From Pavlovales sp. CCMP2436 (Eukaryota; Haptophyta; Pavlovophyceae; Pavlovales), in contig MU631352.1 in assembly GCA_026770615.1 (NCBI GenBank), forward strand, positions 159,250 through 171,037: a stretch of DNA of 11,788 bases, given 5' to 3'. Shown one piece after another: positions 1 to 6,905 of the stretch. How positions within the stretch are numbered: position 1 is the first letter of the stretch; each line of letters starts with the position of its first letter. The position numbers and the translations under genes were made by a program. The notes beneath the pieces were generated by a model that did not search any database, had not been told where the DNA came from, and saw only the letters and a program-made list of their open reading frames with translations.

Positions 1-60
1 CCCCCCCACACACATACATCAGCTGATGGCTCCGAGAAGTCCTTTCTGGCCCGATCCTAC

Positions 61-361
61 GTGACGTTTCCCCGAAACCTAACCGTATAAATTATTGATC
101 TTATGTGACTTTGCCCCTTACCTAGCCCTACTTTAGCCCCCTGACCCCCGCAATGTGCCACTGATGGTGAATCTGCCTAGGCGCTATTGTCCGAGAAGTT
201 CTCTTTTATCTTTTATTCTAGGCAGGATCAGTGAATCTACTCCCTGGCCCGCACCCTATGTGGCTTTAACCCGAAACCTAATCGTATAATTCAGTATATT
301 GATCCTTTGTGACTTTGCCCCTTACTTCGCCCTACTGCACCCCTGACCCCCGCGACGTGCC
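61..361. repeat. Diverged tandem direct repeat, offset about 203 bp
   Basis: Two neighbouring segments (roughly 61-160 and 255-361) share the same order of short blocks: a CCGAAACCTAA-type block, a TATTGATC block, GTGACTTTGCCCCTTAC, and CTGACCCCCGC before an RYGTGCC end. The core TTGCCCCTTA lies at 111-120 and again at 314-323, an offset of 203 bp. The copies have several substitutions and small indels, so the duplication is not recent. It lies upstream of the exon at 458 and is therefore probably intronic. No coding potential is seen in it. Confidence 0.75.
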
Positions 362-457
362 TCGAATGCCGGTGTGCGAGCCCATGTTCCTATTTAAAAA
401 TTACAATCCTTGTGTAAATTTTATTGGTGATCTTGTTTTAATCTTACTGACGATCAG

Positions 458-586
458 GTGAAGCTGCCGCCGAACCCCTCCGGCAAGTACTCGCACTTTA
501 AGTGGCCGGCCGTCTCCGCCGCCAAGACGCTGCGCCCGTCGCTGCGCCACAGCATCAGCCTGCCCTCCATCCACTACCAGAACTAG
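458..586 (+). CDS. 3'-terminal coding exon of an unrecognised host protein
   Basis: This is a 43-codon segment ending in TAG, preceded by a good 3' splice site: a T-rich stretch around 418-447 and then GATCAG before GTGAAG. Reading from 458 gives 42 residues beginning VKLPPNPSGKYSHFKWPAV and ending SIHYQN. GC content jumps from the AT-rich upstream sequence to strongly GC-rich exactly at the acceptor and falls again after the stop, as in the TM9SF exons at the other end of the window. There is no in-frame ATG before the next upstream stop (TGA at 428-430), so the segment needs an upstream exon outside or near the window start. I do not recognise the protein; the tail is basic and rich in Ser and Pro. 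The exon is inferred from splice site, composition and open frame, without a homologue in hand. Confidence 0.55.
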   Translation: MKLPPNPSGKYSHFKWPAVSAAKTLRPSLRHSISLPSIHYQN

Positions 587-768
587 CGGACAGATTGTTT
601 GCTTATCAATTATGCTGCCAGCTAAGTTCAATCGTAGCGCGCTTATTATATAAAGTTCGATCCTTGCGGATAATCTATCCGATATATAATTTCATATGAT
701 CATAGTACCCATGAAGCAAATAAACCCAAACTAACTAATTATAAGGCTGGCCGCCACTTTGAGACTGT

Positions 769-817
769 AAGTCAATGAGTGAACAACATCTGTTGAACCA
801 TGCTGAGCTGCTATATA

Positions 818-825
<8 letters not shown>
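769..825 (+). repeat. Left arm of a 57-bp inverted repeat
   Basis: The stretch starting AAGTCAATGAGTG at 769 is matched in reverse complement by 2223-2279 with about five mismatches in 57 bases, including an exact shared core TGTTGAACCATGCTGAGC. Similarity stops sharply at the outer AAGTC end on both sides, as terminal inverted repeats of a small DNA transposon would. No clear target-site duplication is visible next to the arms. The inner end of this arm runs into the TA microsatellite. Confidence 0.65.

Positions 826-852
<27 letters not shown>
811..852. repeat. TA dinucleotide microsatellite
   Basis: About 40 bases of alternating T and A interrupted twice by a G. It lies immediately inside the left inverted-repeat arm; the matching right arm ends in a shorter TATATGTAT run, so the microsatellite has probably expanded on this side only. 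Confidence 0.95.
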
Positions 853-854
<2 letters not shown>

Positions 855-1353
855 TTACTTATTCTAAATTCAAACACAAAATTAGTTATACAACAACAAA
901 GGCGCACTGCCGACCACCACCGCCGCCAGACTCTATGCCATTAGTTTTTACAGCATCGGACTGATGAGCTGGATCGAGTCTGACTTGCATACTCGCGTTG
1001 GTTGGAAACCGACCTGCTCTTAATCGTGGTCCCACCCTTGAGCTGAAGGGTAATAAAAATAGCAATCCTATTGATTAATTAACCAGTATGCGGTACCGCA
1101 TGGTTGCCGTTCGTACGTATGTCCATATTGATCATTGCGTTCATCCCCAGCTGAGAGCCTGAGCCTTAAAATGTAGGGTCTCAAAAGGCCAATAAAATAG
1201 CCTCGTCCCCTCGCTGAGAGCGCAATAATACAACTATAATGAGGCATTCAGTACCTCAGTCTTCAAAATAAATACTAGTTAAAGTTCATAATTTCAAGCG
1301 AAGTGGCATATCCTATTCGCACAGGATATTAAGCGTATGCATAAACTAATATA

Positions 1354-1545
1354 GACCGCGACACCGCGACCATAGCCTCGACCGCGACCGCACACGAGCA
1401 CGGGCCGCTAGCAGACCGCGACCGCTGTCTAGACCTCGGCCGCTCGCGGCCGCGACCACAGCCGAGTTTGCGACCGCTTTCGGCCGCGACCGCAGCCGAG
1501 TCCGCGACCGCTCTCGGTCGCGACCGCAGCCAAGTCCGCGACCCT
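1354..1545. repeat. 34-bp GC-rich minisatellite, block 1
   Basis: Degenerate tandem copies of a 34-bp unit of the type GCGACCGCTCTCGGCCGCGA followed by CCGCAGCCGAGTCC. The clearest two copies are at 1470-1503 and 1504-1537; earlier copies are shortened and mutated. The unit is rich in CG dinucleotides and in the internal word CGACCG. The same unit recurs in the same orientation at 2713-2937. Confidence 0.85.
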
Positions 1546-2164
1546 ATGTGGTAGTCTTATTGTGATTGACCGGTCATAATCGAAGATCCGTCTGTCCTGA
1601 CCGGAGATCCGTCAGATATATATAAGTTTGACCGATACATTTTGACCGGTGGCTTTTTTACTGGTGACCGGTCAAATAGTAACTACAAGGTGTCGCGGGC
1701 AATAAATGTTGTGATACGCCTGCTTGCATGCAGAGTCCGGGAGGTGAGCGGCTGCGCTGCGATAAATCCTCGCTAGAGTGATCCAAGAATAGATTGAGAA
1801 AAGGAAACGACTCAAGTTTAGTCATAGAAACTTTAACTTTCGTGATAGTACCCGGACTCAAAGTCCGGATAGGATCGAGTCAGGTATCTGACCTGTGTCA
1901 GATAACCTTGACGATATAAGAACGGCGGATTTGAGGCTGAAGCCGAATTCCTTAGCTGTTTCTTAGGGTCGGCAGAGCAGCAGGCAAAGCCTCTCAAAGC
2001 CTTCGGCGCCCTTCATATTAATAACTAAAATATTAGAAAGTGGGCGTGAACAAAACTAACAGTTACGCCCGGGCGCGACTCTCATCGCGGCTTGCATCAG
2101 GCAATGAGCGTCGTAGCGCTCAGATTAGCAATACTTCCCGGACAGCCAGACGCCAGGGCATCCA
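1546..2164. other. Non-coding stretch with GACCG words and hairpins
   Basis: After the minisatellite, TGACCG recurs at irregular spacing, including two perfect palindromes TGACCGGTCA (about 1567-1576 and 1664-1673). A related word group, with GATCCGTCAGAT, appears again at 2648-2665 just before the second minisatellite block, so the two blocks are probably copies of one larger repeat. Short open frames here have no protein-like composition. Confidence 0.5.
1852..1904. other. Two adjacent perfect hairpins
   Basis: The first hairpin has stems CCGGACT (1852-1858) and AGTCCGG (1862-1868) around a 3-base loop. The second has stems TATCTGAC (1885-1892) and GTCAGATA (1897-1904) around the loop CTGT. 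They are 16 bases apart. The loops differ and no downstream T-run follows, so their role, if any, is unknown. Confidence 0.7.
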
Positions 2165-2167
2165 AGG

Positions 2168-2213
2168 CTTAATGCCTAAGCTCCATGCCTAGGCTCCATG
2201 CCCAGGCTCCAGG
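2168..2213. repeat. 13-bp tandem repeat, about 3.5 copies
   Basis: Units CTTAATGCCTAAG, CTCCATGCCTAGG and CTCCATGCCCAGG follow one another, then a partial CTCCAGG. Copies differ at one to four positions. The repeat lies just inside the right arm of the inverted repeat. Confidence 0.9.
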
Positions 2214-2222
2214 ATACGTTTT

Positions 2223-2279
2223 TATGTATATATGTAGCGGCTCAGCATGGTTCAACAGGTGGTGTACACTCATTGACTT
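2223..2279 (-). repeat. Right arm of a 57-bp inverted repeat
   Basis: Reverse complement of the arm at 769-825 with roughly 52 of 57 bases identical. The pair bounds 1,511 bp that contains no transposase-like open frame, so if it is a mobile element it is a non-autonomous one or has been filled by other repeats. Confidence 0.65.
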
Positions 2280-2283
2280 GGTC

Positions 2284-2712
2284 GACGTCAGACGTTAGTC
2301 CTAGCAGCAGGGATGGTGGTGGTAGAGTTGAGGTTGGTGGTGAACTCGTAGCAATTGCCACATGTACACAATTGCATGAATAAGCTCCCGAAAAGTCCAT
2401 TTTTTCTTCGGCTCAGGGGGGGGACCCCCCCTTCCCTCTCCCTCCTCCCCCTCCGGCCCTGGGCCCTACCCTCAAGCGGCCTTGGACAAACGTCGACGAT
2501 CATCGGGTCGGACGCTGAAGCGCCTGCCGCAGCAAGGCGTAGGCGCACGCCCGAGCCACCCGGAGAGCGAACCCTGCCTCGACTTCAAATCCGACATCGC
2601 CAGAGTAACTAAATGGCGTATTTCTTTTTTTATTTGAAAAAAATGTTGACCGATCCGTCAGATCTGCTTTTGACCGACGATGGAAATTAAAAAAAATTGG
2701 AGGAAGACTTGC
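2284..2712. other. Low-complexity intergenic DNA
   Basis: Contains a GT/GGT-rich part (about 2310-2345), a G8-A-C7 palindrome (2416-2431) followed by a C/T-rich run to about 2460, and GACCG words at 2648-2680 that resemble 1566-1680. Several short open frames cross it in all directions, but none shows domain-like or consistent coding character. Confidence 0.45.
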
Positions 2713-2937
2713 ACACAGCCGCTCTCGGCTACGACGCAGCCGAGTCCGCGACCGCTCGCGGCCGCGACCGCAGCCGAGTCCGCGACCGCTCTCGGCCGAG
2801 ACCGCAGCTGAGTCCACGTCCGCTCTCGGCCGCGACCGCAGCCGAGTCCGCGACCGCTATCGGCCGTGACCGCAGCCTAGACCGCGGCCGCTCGTGACCG
2901 CGACCGCGCCAGACCGCAGGCCGCGACCGCTACCTCG
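2713..2937. repeat. 34-bp GC-rich minisatellite, block 2
   Basis: About six tandem copies of the 34-bp unit seen at 1354-1545, the clearest starting near 2748, 2782, 2816 and 2850; outer copies are shortened. Unit length is not a multiple of three, so the Arg/Asp/Ser-rich translation changes phase from copy to copy. It should not be read as an SR-type protein. Confidence 0.9.
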
Positions 2938-3049
2938 TGAAAGTTCATGTACATGCTTATAGGATATGGCCCGGCGGCGGCAGCCGGCAGCCATCCACCT
3001 GCGGCAGCTCGGTGGCCCAGAGCCCCAAGGCACTTGAACTAACCCGGAC

Positions 3050-4542
3050 CTAAACGTTACGGGCTAAACTGAAGCTGCCCCAGAAACGAACCAAGCTGCA
3101 GCGACGAGCAGGCGTGCCGTCCTCATCAGCATCGGCCGGCGCCCCGCCTTGCTTGCCCGTGCCGCCGTCCGCGGCCGCGTCGGCCTCCTCCCGGGCCGCG
3201 GCGAAGGTCTTGCAGCTCTGCTTGTGCACGGGCCACACACGCTGGAAGCACCTGGCGCCACAGAACTTGGCGGTCAGGCACTTCGAGCACGCCCTGAGCT
3301 TCCGCGTCTTGCCGCAGCCGACGCAGCACGCCTTGACGACCTCGGGCTCGTGCACGAACTCGCTGAGCGCAGCGAGTGCCTTGAGTGAGACGTAAGTAAC
3401 TCCTCGTCTCCCGTCTGCTGCGCCACCTGCGCGAGAAATCGAGCGGCCTCTCCCGGCGCGGCAGGCAGCGCCCTTCCCGCAGCCGCCTCTTCGAGGAGGA
3501 GCTTGCCCAGGTTGAGTAGGGATCGCGTGTCGCTCTGCTCGGCTGCGAGGCATAAATAGCGAGCAGCCTCACCAATGTCCCGCGGTTGCCCTCACCGAGA
3601 GCCAAAAGCAACCCCAAACTGCCCTGCGCTAGAGCGTTGCCTTACTCGGCTGCAAGACGGTAATAGCGAGCAGCTTCGGCGTCATCCTGCGGCACGCCCC
3701 TGCCTTGCAAGTACATCAACGTGAGGATGCCTTGCGCTTTAGCATTGTCCTGGTCGGCCGCGAGGCGGTGGAAGCGAGCAGTCTCGCGATCGTCCTGCGG
3801 CACGCCCCTGCCATGTGCGTGGCATTGACCGATCGCAAATTGTGCCGCGGGTAGGCCTTGCTCGGCTGCCAGACCGTAGAGGCGAGCTGCCTCGCGAATG
3901 TCCTGTAGCACGCCCTTTCCTTGGTCGTAGCATTGGCCGAGCGAGTACTGCCCCAACACGTGCCCCTGCTCGGCCGCGCGACGGTAGAGGCACGCAGCCT
4001 CGTCGTCGTCCTGAGGCATCCCCGTACCATGTGAGTAGCAACGCGCAAGTCTGAACTGCGCACCCGCTTGCACCTTGTTGGCAGCACGGCGGAAAAGGCG
4101 AGCAGCCTCGCGGTAGTCCTGAGGCACGCATGTACCATCGCAGTAGCATTGCTCGAGGTAGAAATGCACGCCCAAGTGGCCCTGGCTGGCGGCGCGGCGG
4201 AAGAAGCCAGCAGCCTCGGCGTAGTCCAGCGGCACGGTCTGTCCAATGTAGTACTTGCACCCAAGGCCGTACTGCGCGTCCGCGTCGCCCTAGTCGGCCG
4301 TTCGTCGGAGCTCGGTCACATCCATCACACCCTGTCAGCGACGAGGCGCAAAGACACTCGGCCTGAGCTGCGAGAGGTGAGGCGCAGAAGGCGCGCAGAA
4401 AGGGGACGAGCGCGCTGAGTGCCTCAAGCTGTTTCTCGCCATCGACGTCGCTGCCGCGAGAAACCAGGAGGACCGCATCCTCCTCGACGTGCAGCCGAAG
4501 GGTGGCACCGGGAGCGTCGATGAGGGTGTCCCCGTTGTCGGC
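3050..4542 (-). pseudogene. Sel1-repeat protein with C-terminal MYND zinc finger, disrupted
   Basis: Sel1 repeats are TPR-like helical pairs for protein binding; MYND fingers bind proline-rich partners. An N-terminal segment (4542 to about 4340) includes LRLHVEEDAVLLVSRGSDVD, then the frame changes. Six 36-residue Sel1 repeats follow in one frame, 4289 to 3642 (108 bp each), with the usual GxGxPQDxxEAARxYRxAAxQ pattern. A seventh continues past a stop at 3644-3642, changes frame near 3580, and runs into an eighth, diverged one. The MYND finger (3325-3212) is complete: C-x2-C-x8-C-x2-C-x5-C-x3-C-x7-H-x3-C. Between repeat 8 and MYND the frame changes again; a 47-bp GT-AG intron there (about 3423-3377) would restore it. 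In-frame stops at 4292-4290 (TAG) and 3644-3642 (TAA) sit on the conserved Gln of the Sel1 consensus. Family assignment is firm; calling it a pseudogene assumes the sequence is accurate. Confidence 0.85.
3212..3325 (-). other. MYND-type zinc finger domain
   Basis: All eight zinc ligands are present (seven Cys and one His) with standard spacing, starting CVGCGKTRKLRAC and ending HKQSC. The domain is followed by an Ala/Asp/Gly-rich tail and a stop at 3050. The intact finger beside a damaged repeat region suggests that the damage is recent, or that some of the frame changes are introns or sequence errors. Confidence 0.9.
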
Positions 4543-5040
4543 CTAGACTGCTCGCTCACCTCGAGCCCCCTGGGTAAGTGCAGCGGCGAGCGGCCGTTCC
4601 CGTGCAACGAGGCGGGCTGCGAGTACCGGGCCACTACAGCAAGCGACCTCAAGGAGCACAAGCGCACGCACACCGGCGAGCGGCCACACGCGTGCGACGA
4701 GCCGGGATGCAAATGCAGGGCCGCCCAGGCGGGCGACATCAAGAAGCACAAGCACACGCACACCGGCGAGCGGCCGTACGTGTGCGACGAGCCTAGCTGC
4801 GAGTTCTGGGCTGCTCAGGCGTGCAACCTCAAGCGACACAAGTGCACGCACAGCGGCGAGCAGCCTTATGCGTGCGACGAGGCAGGCTGCGGGTACAGCG
4901 CCACCACGGCGGGCAACCTCAAGAAGCACAAGCGCACGCACAGCGGCGAGCGGCCGTACGCGTGCGACGAGGCGGGCTGCGAGTACAGCGCCAAGCAGGC
5001 GATCAACCTCACGAGGCACACGCGCACGCACAGGGTCTAG
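4489..5040 (+). CDS. Tandem C2H2 zinc-finger protein, probably 5'-truncated
   Basis: Five C2H2 fingers of exactly 90 bp each begin at 4603, 4693, 4783, 4873 and 4963, each C-x4-C-x12-H-x3-H, with TGERP or SGE(R/Q)P linkers (GERPYACDEAGC type). The final finger is followed by RV and a TAG at 5038-5040. Such arrays normally bind DNA as nuclear regulators. The only ATG in frame upstream is at 4489, but 4489-4542 is the antisense of the Sel1 protein's N-terminal segment, so this leader is unlikely to be authentic. Just before finger 1 the residues KCSGERP look like the end of a further finger (KCTHSGE in finger 3) with six bases lost, which implies that earlier fingers were removed. Alternatively a 5' exon lies elsewhere. 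Domain call very sure, start not. Confidence 0.8.
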   Translation: MQPKGGTGSVDEGVPVVGLDCSLTSSPLGKCSGERPFPCNEAGCEYRATTASDLKEHKRTHTGERPHACDEPGCKCRAAQAGDIKKHKHTHTGERPYVCDEPSCEFWAAQACNLKRHKCTHSGEQPYACDEAGCGYSATTAGNLKKHKRTHSGERPYACDEAGCEYSAKQAINLTRHTRTHRV

Positions 5041-5424
5041 AGCGTGGTTTACTCGGCTCAGAGTCGTGACTTGGAGGCCGGTATGAATTGACATAATATG
5101 TAGAATGAACCGGGGGGCTTCGCCCTCGGACCCCAGGACGCCATCGTCGAGTACGAACTGGCGGTCAGGCTCGCCCACACGCACGGGTTTTCTCCCTCAC
5201 ATCCCTCACATCCCTCACAGCCACCCCCCAAGTCCCAGTCGTCGGAGGTCTCGGTCGCCCACACGGCTGCCCACATGGATGCCCACACGGCTGCCCAGGT
5301 CGAAGTGAAGGAAGAGTTCGCTGTGCCTCTACTTAGATATTACGTTCCACCCAGACATACGATTCGGTATGTGTCGAAAAAAAAATAGTGTCTTCTCGTA
5401 ATCGTAATCTTAATCGTAATCATA
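5041..5424. other. Short-repeat region with one open frame of unknown meaning
   Basis: A frame open from 5104 to a TAG at 5389-5391 begins with protein-like GPQDAIVEYELAVRLAHTHG, then runs through repeats (three CATCCCTCA copies near 5198-5220; GCCCACACGGCTGCCCA twice near 5256-5300) and ends after an A9 run. It lacks a usable ATG and could be an exon fragment. A 6-bp repeat of the TAATCG type follows at about 5398-5424, immediately before the ATG of the packaging ATPase. No splice signals were convincing. Confidence 0.35.
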
Positions 5425-6163
5425 ATGACTACCGAGAACGAGAACGATAACAAGAGCGATAACAAGAGCGAGAAACCACCAAACGTAGGCAAAGGTGAAG
5501 GCGAAGGCGAAGGCGAACTCACGATGAACCAGTCAACGGACCATGTAATCGAAGAATCTAACGAAATTTGGCTGACCATCCCATGTTTCAGTGTAGATTC
5601 GTTCCTTGGAAAAGTACCGCCGCCTCTGCCGAACCAACATTGTTCGGCTGCTTTACTGGGCCTCCACGAAGCGGAAAAACTAGTCTCAGTACTGCTCTGT
5701 TAACGCAGACTTCTCCGGCTGTTTACGCTGGCGTATTCGACGCTGTGCACATCTACTTGCAGGCTACGAGCTTCGCGAGCATGAGCGATAGCCCCTTTCA
5801 CGGCCACGATAAAGTGTACCACGACCTCTCGATAATTTCATGGCTAGTTTAAAAGAAAATTCGCACAGAGTGTCGCTGGAGAAGCTGATATGCAATCGGC
5901 GACACCTCAGAGTGAGTGTTTGGGTTATTACGCAAACATATCGATCAATCCCGCTTACACTCAGAAAACTTATGTCGGCACTATTTTTGTTCCGTGTGAG
6001 CAATCTGCGAGAATTGGAATCTATTAGAGATGAGCTGGTCACGAGGGATAAACACGAGTTCCAGGCGCTGTATAATCACGTTTTTTAAATCGGGCGGAGA
6101 CTCACACCAGTTCATGTATCTAGATGTCAGCAATGCATTGATTTACATCCTACCTAGCTCGCT
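5425..6163 (+). pseudogene. A32-like packaging ATPase (FtsK/HerA type), PLV/virophage-like, disrupted
   Basis: Enzymes of this family pump viral DNA into capsids using ATP. From an ATG at 5425 there is a charged, Glu/Lys/Gly-rich leader, then FSVDSFLGKVPPPLPNQH, after which the frame changes near 5640. Next come the P-loop (GCFTGPPRSGKTSLSTALL, about 5643-5700), YAGVFDAVHIYLQATSFAS, and SPFHGHDKVYHDL. At about 5834 the frame changes again, with loss of the acidic Walker B residues just before FMASLKENSHRV. LICNRRHLRVSVWVITQTYR (NRRH and sensor-type Gln) and the helical LRELESIRDELVTRDKHEF follow. A third frame change at a T6 run (6081-6086) leads to HQFMYLDVSNALIY, the expected end. The order of blocks matches the PLV/virophage/NCLDV ATPase family in full, so this is a whole gene inactivated by small lesions, not a fragment. 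Confidence 0.82.
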
Positions 6164-6353
6164 ATTCTCTAGTGCGGTCAGACCTGACCGGGCAGTCTTC
6201 GCAACCCGGGATGCTACCTCTGCCGCGGTATTCAAAAACGTACCGCCTTGCCTTCAAAATTTCTGTATAGCTGGGATTGCGCGCCCCTCAAATCTAGCAT
6301 CATGTTTTAAAAATCGACCCCACTGCATTTTTTGTATACTGTGACTGTAGCTC

Positions 6354-6368
6354 CAGATATTTATTTAG
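6354..6368. promoter_or_regulatory. Shared motif CAGATATTTATTYAG, copy 1
   Basis: CAGATATTTATTTAG lies between the 3' ends of the converging ATPase and virion-protein genes. The same 15-mer with one change (C for T at position 13) is at 8265-8279. A short tandem ATTGAAG/GAGATTGAAG repeat follows at 6369-6405. A regulatory role (transcription end or start) is inference only. Confidence 0.3.
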
Positions 6369-6415
6369 AAGATTGGAGATTGAAGATTGAAGATTGAAGT
6401 GAAGCGGTAAAGGCG

Positions 6416-6766
6416 CTAAGCAGTCATTATATCGATCACGATAGAGAAGTCTAGGCCCTGTGTGTCATAGAAGAGCTGGTTCTCGTCTAGTAGCTGGATT
6501 GAAATAGAAGACAAGCTTCGTTTCTGGGCATTCATGTACGCTGCCGCGTCGGTTATAACTGTCAGAACTTGACCATACGCCACGCCAAAGGGGATGGAAG
6601 CCAACAGGTTCGTTGTCGATTCCCCAACGCTCTTCTGCGAGTCCTGGACGTCCAACTCGAAAGATTCAGAGGCCACCAAAATCGAACGGGCTCCAGATAG
6701 ATCGAGCATGCGGGAAGTGCTCGTCGGGACGCCCGAAGGGATGCCCAGATTGAAGTATTTGTTCAT
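6416..6766 (-). CDS. Small virion-type (penton/minor capsid-like) protein, uninterrupted
   Basis: This is a 116-codon frame from ATG at 6766-6764 to a stop at 6416. It begins MNKYFNLGIP and contains the block DLSGARSILVAS, then TTNLLASIPFGVAYGQVL and, at the end, ISIQLLDENQLFYDTQGLDF plus SIVIDI. The series 'LxGxRSIxVxS ... NxLASIPxxxxxG ... IxIxLLDExxxxxDxxGLDFSxxIxI' is, from memory, a hallmark of the C-terminal part of penton- or minor-capsid-like proteins in PLVs and relatives; I could not run a search. The open frame extends to 6853, but the extra part is Arg/Pro-rich and reads across the GC-rich divergent intergenic stretch, so I start at 6766. It is shorter than the usual several hundred residues, so the N-terminal half may be missing. 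It is the only undisrupted gene of the element. Confidence 0.55.
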   Translation of the reverse strand: MNKYFNLGIPSGVPTSTSRMLDLSGARSILVASESFELDVQDSQKSVGESTTNLLASIPFGVAYGQVLTVITDAAAYMNAQKRSLSSISIQLLDENQLFYDTQGLDFSIVIDIMTA

Positions 6767-6905
6767 GCCAGGGGGTGGGGGGCGTCGGCCGCAGGCGCGG
6801 GCGGCTCGGGGGAGCGCTATTTTGGAATATGGCGCGCTATTTTGCTTGTCCAAGATTTCACGACAGACCTCGACAGTCTCCGAAGCAGCGGTACAGTGCG
6901 CGGTA
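6767..6905. other. GC-rich spacer between divergent viral-type genes
   Basis: A G-rich and then GCG-rich stretch separates the start of the virion-protein gene (-) from the polymerase-helicase remnant (+). Two overlapping plus-strand frames cross it. One (from 6842) reads VQDFTTDLDSLRSSGTVRGI, which looks somewhat protein-like and could be upstream coding sequence of the polymerase gene displaced by a frameshift. No promoter element is recognised. Confidence 0.35.

Larger units (their letters stand above)
587..1353. other. Intergenic region without a recognisable gene
   Basis: AT-rich sequence follows the terminal exon. It contains the TA microsatellite and the left arm of an inverted repeat (listed separately). 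I see no open frame with protein-like composition, no tRNA cloverleaf and no rRNA segment. A run resembling part of a hammerhead ribozyme core at 960-1050 was examined and rejected. Confidence 0.5.

Noticed and set aside
960..1050. Hammerhead-ribozyme-like core: CTGATGAG followed about 40 bases later by GGAAAC and then GGTC
   Set aside because: The bases next to the conserved segments do not pair: stem II has a G-G at its base, stem III is about three pairs, and stem I is not formed.
2416..2431. G8-A-C7 palindrome as a terminator or hairpin
   Set aside because: A one-base loop is not feasible without opening several pairs, and no transcript or T-run context supports a terminator.
2697..2897. 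Arg/Asp/Ser-rich open frame resembling an SR protein
   Set aside because: It is the translation of a 34-bp minisatellite whose unit is not a multiple of three, and codes different residues in each copy; it has no flanking coding sequence.
3126..3617. Long minus-strand frame overlapping the Sel1-MYND gene
   Set aside because: Only its first 20 or so codons continue the Sel1 frame; the rest is an Arg/Gly-rich shadow of the MYND frame.
3642..4292. Whole-genome reassignment of UAA/UAG to glutamine
   Set aside because: The TM9SF protein ends at a TAG exactly at its family C-terminus, and the zinc-finger and 458-586 frames also end in TAG; the helicase lesion is a TGA. Two Gln positions alone are not enough.
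4543..5184. Long minus-strand frame of 213 codons antisense to the zinc fingers
   Set aside because: Its Leu/Ala/Arg/Val repeats mirror the 90-bp finger unit; the plus strand has complete C2H2 ligands at constant spacing.
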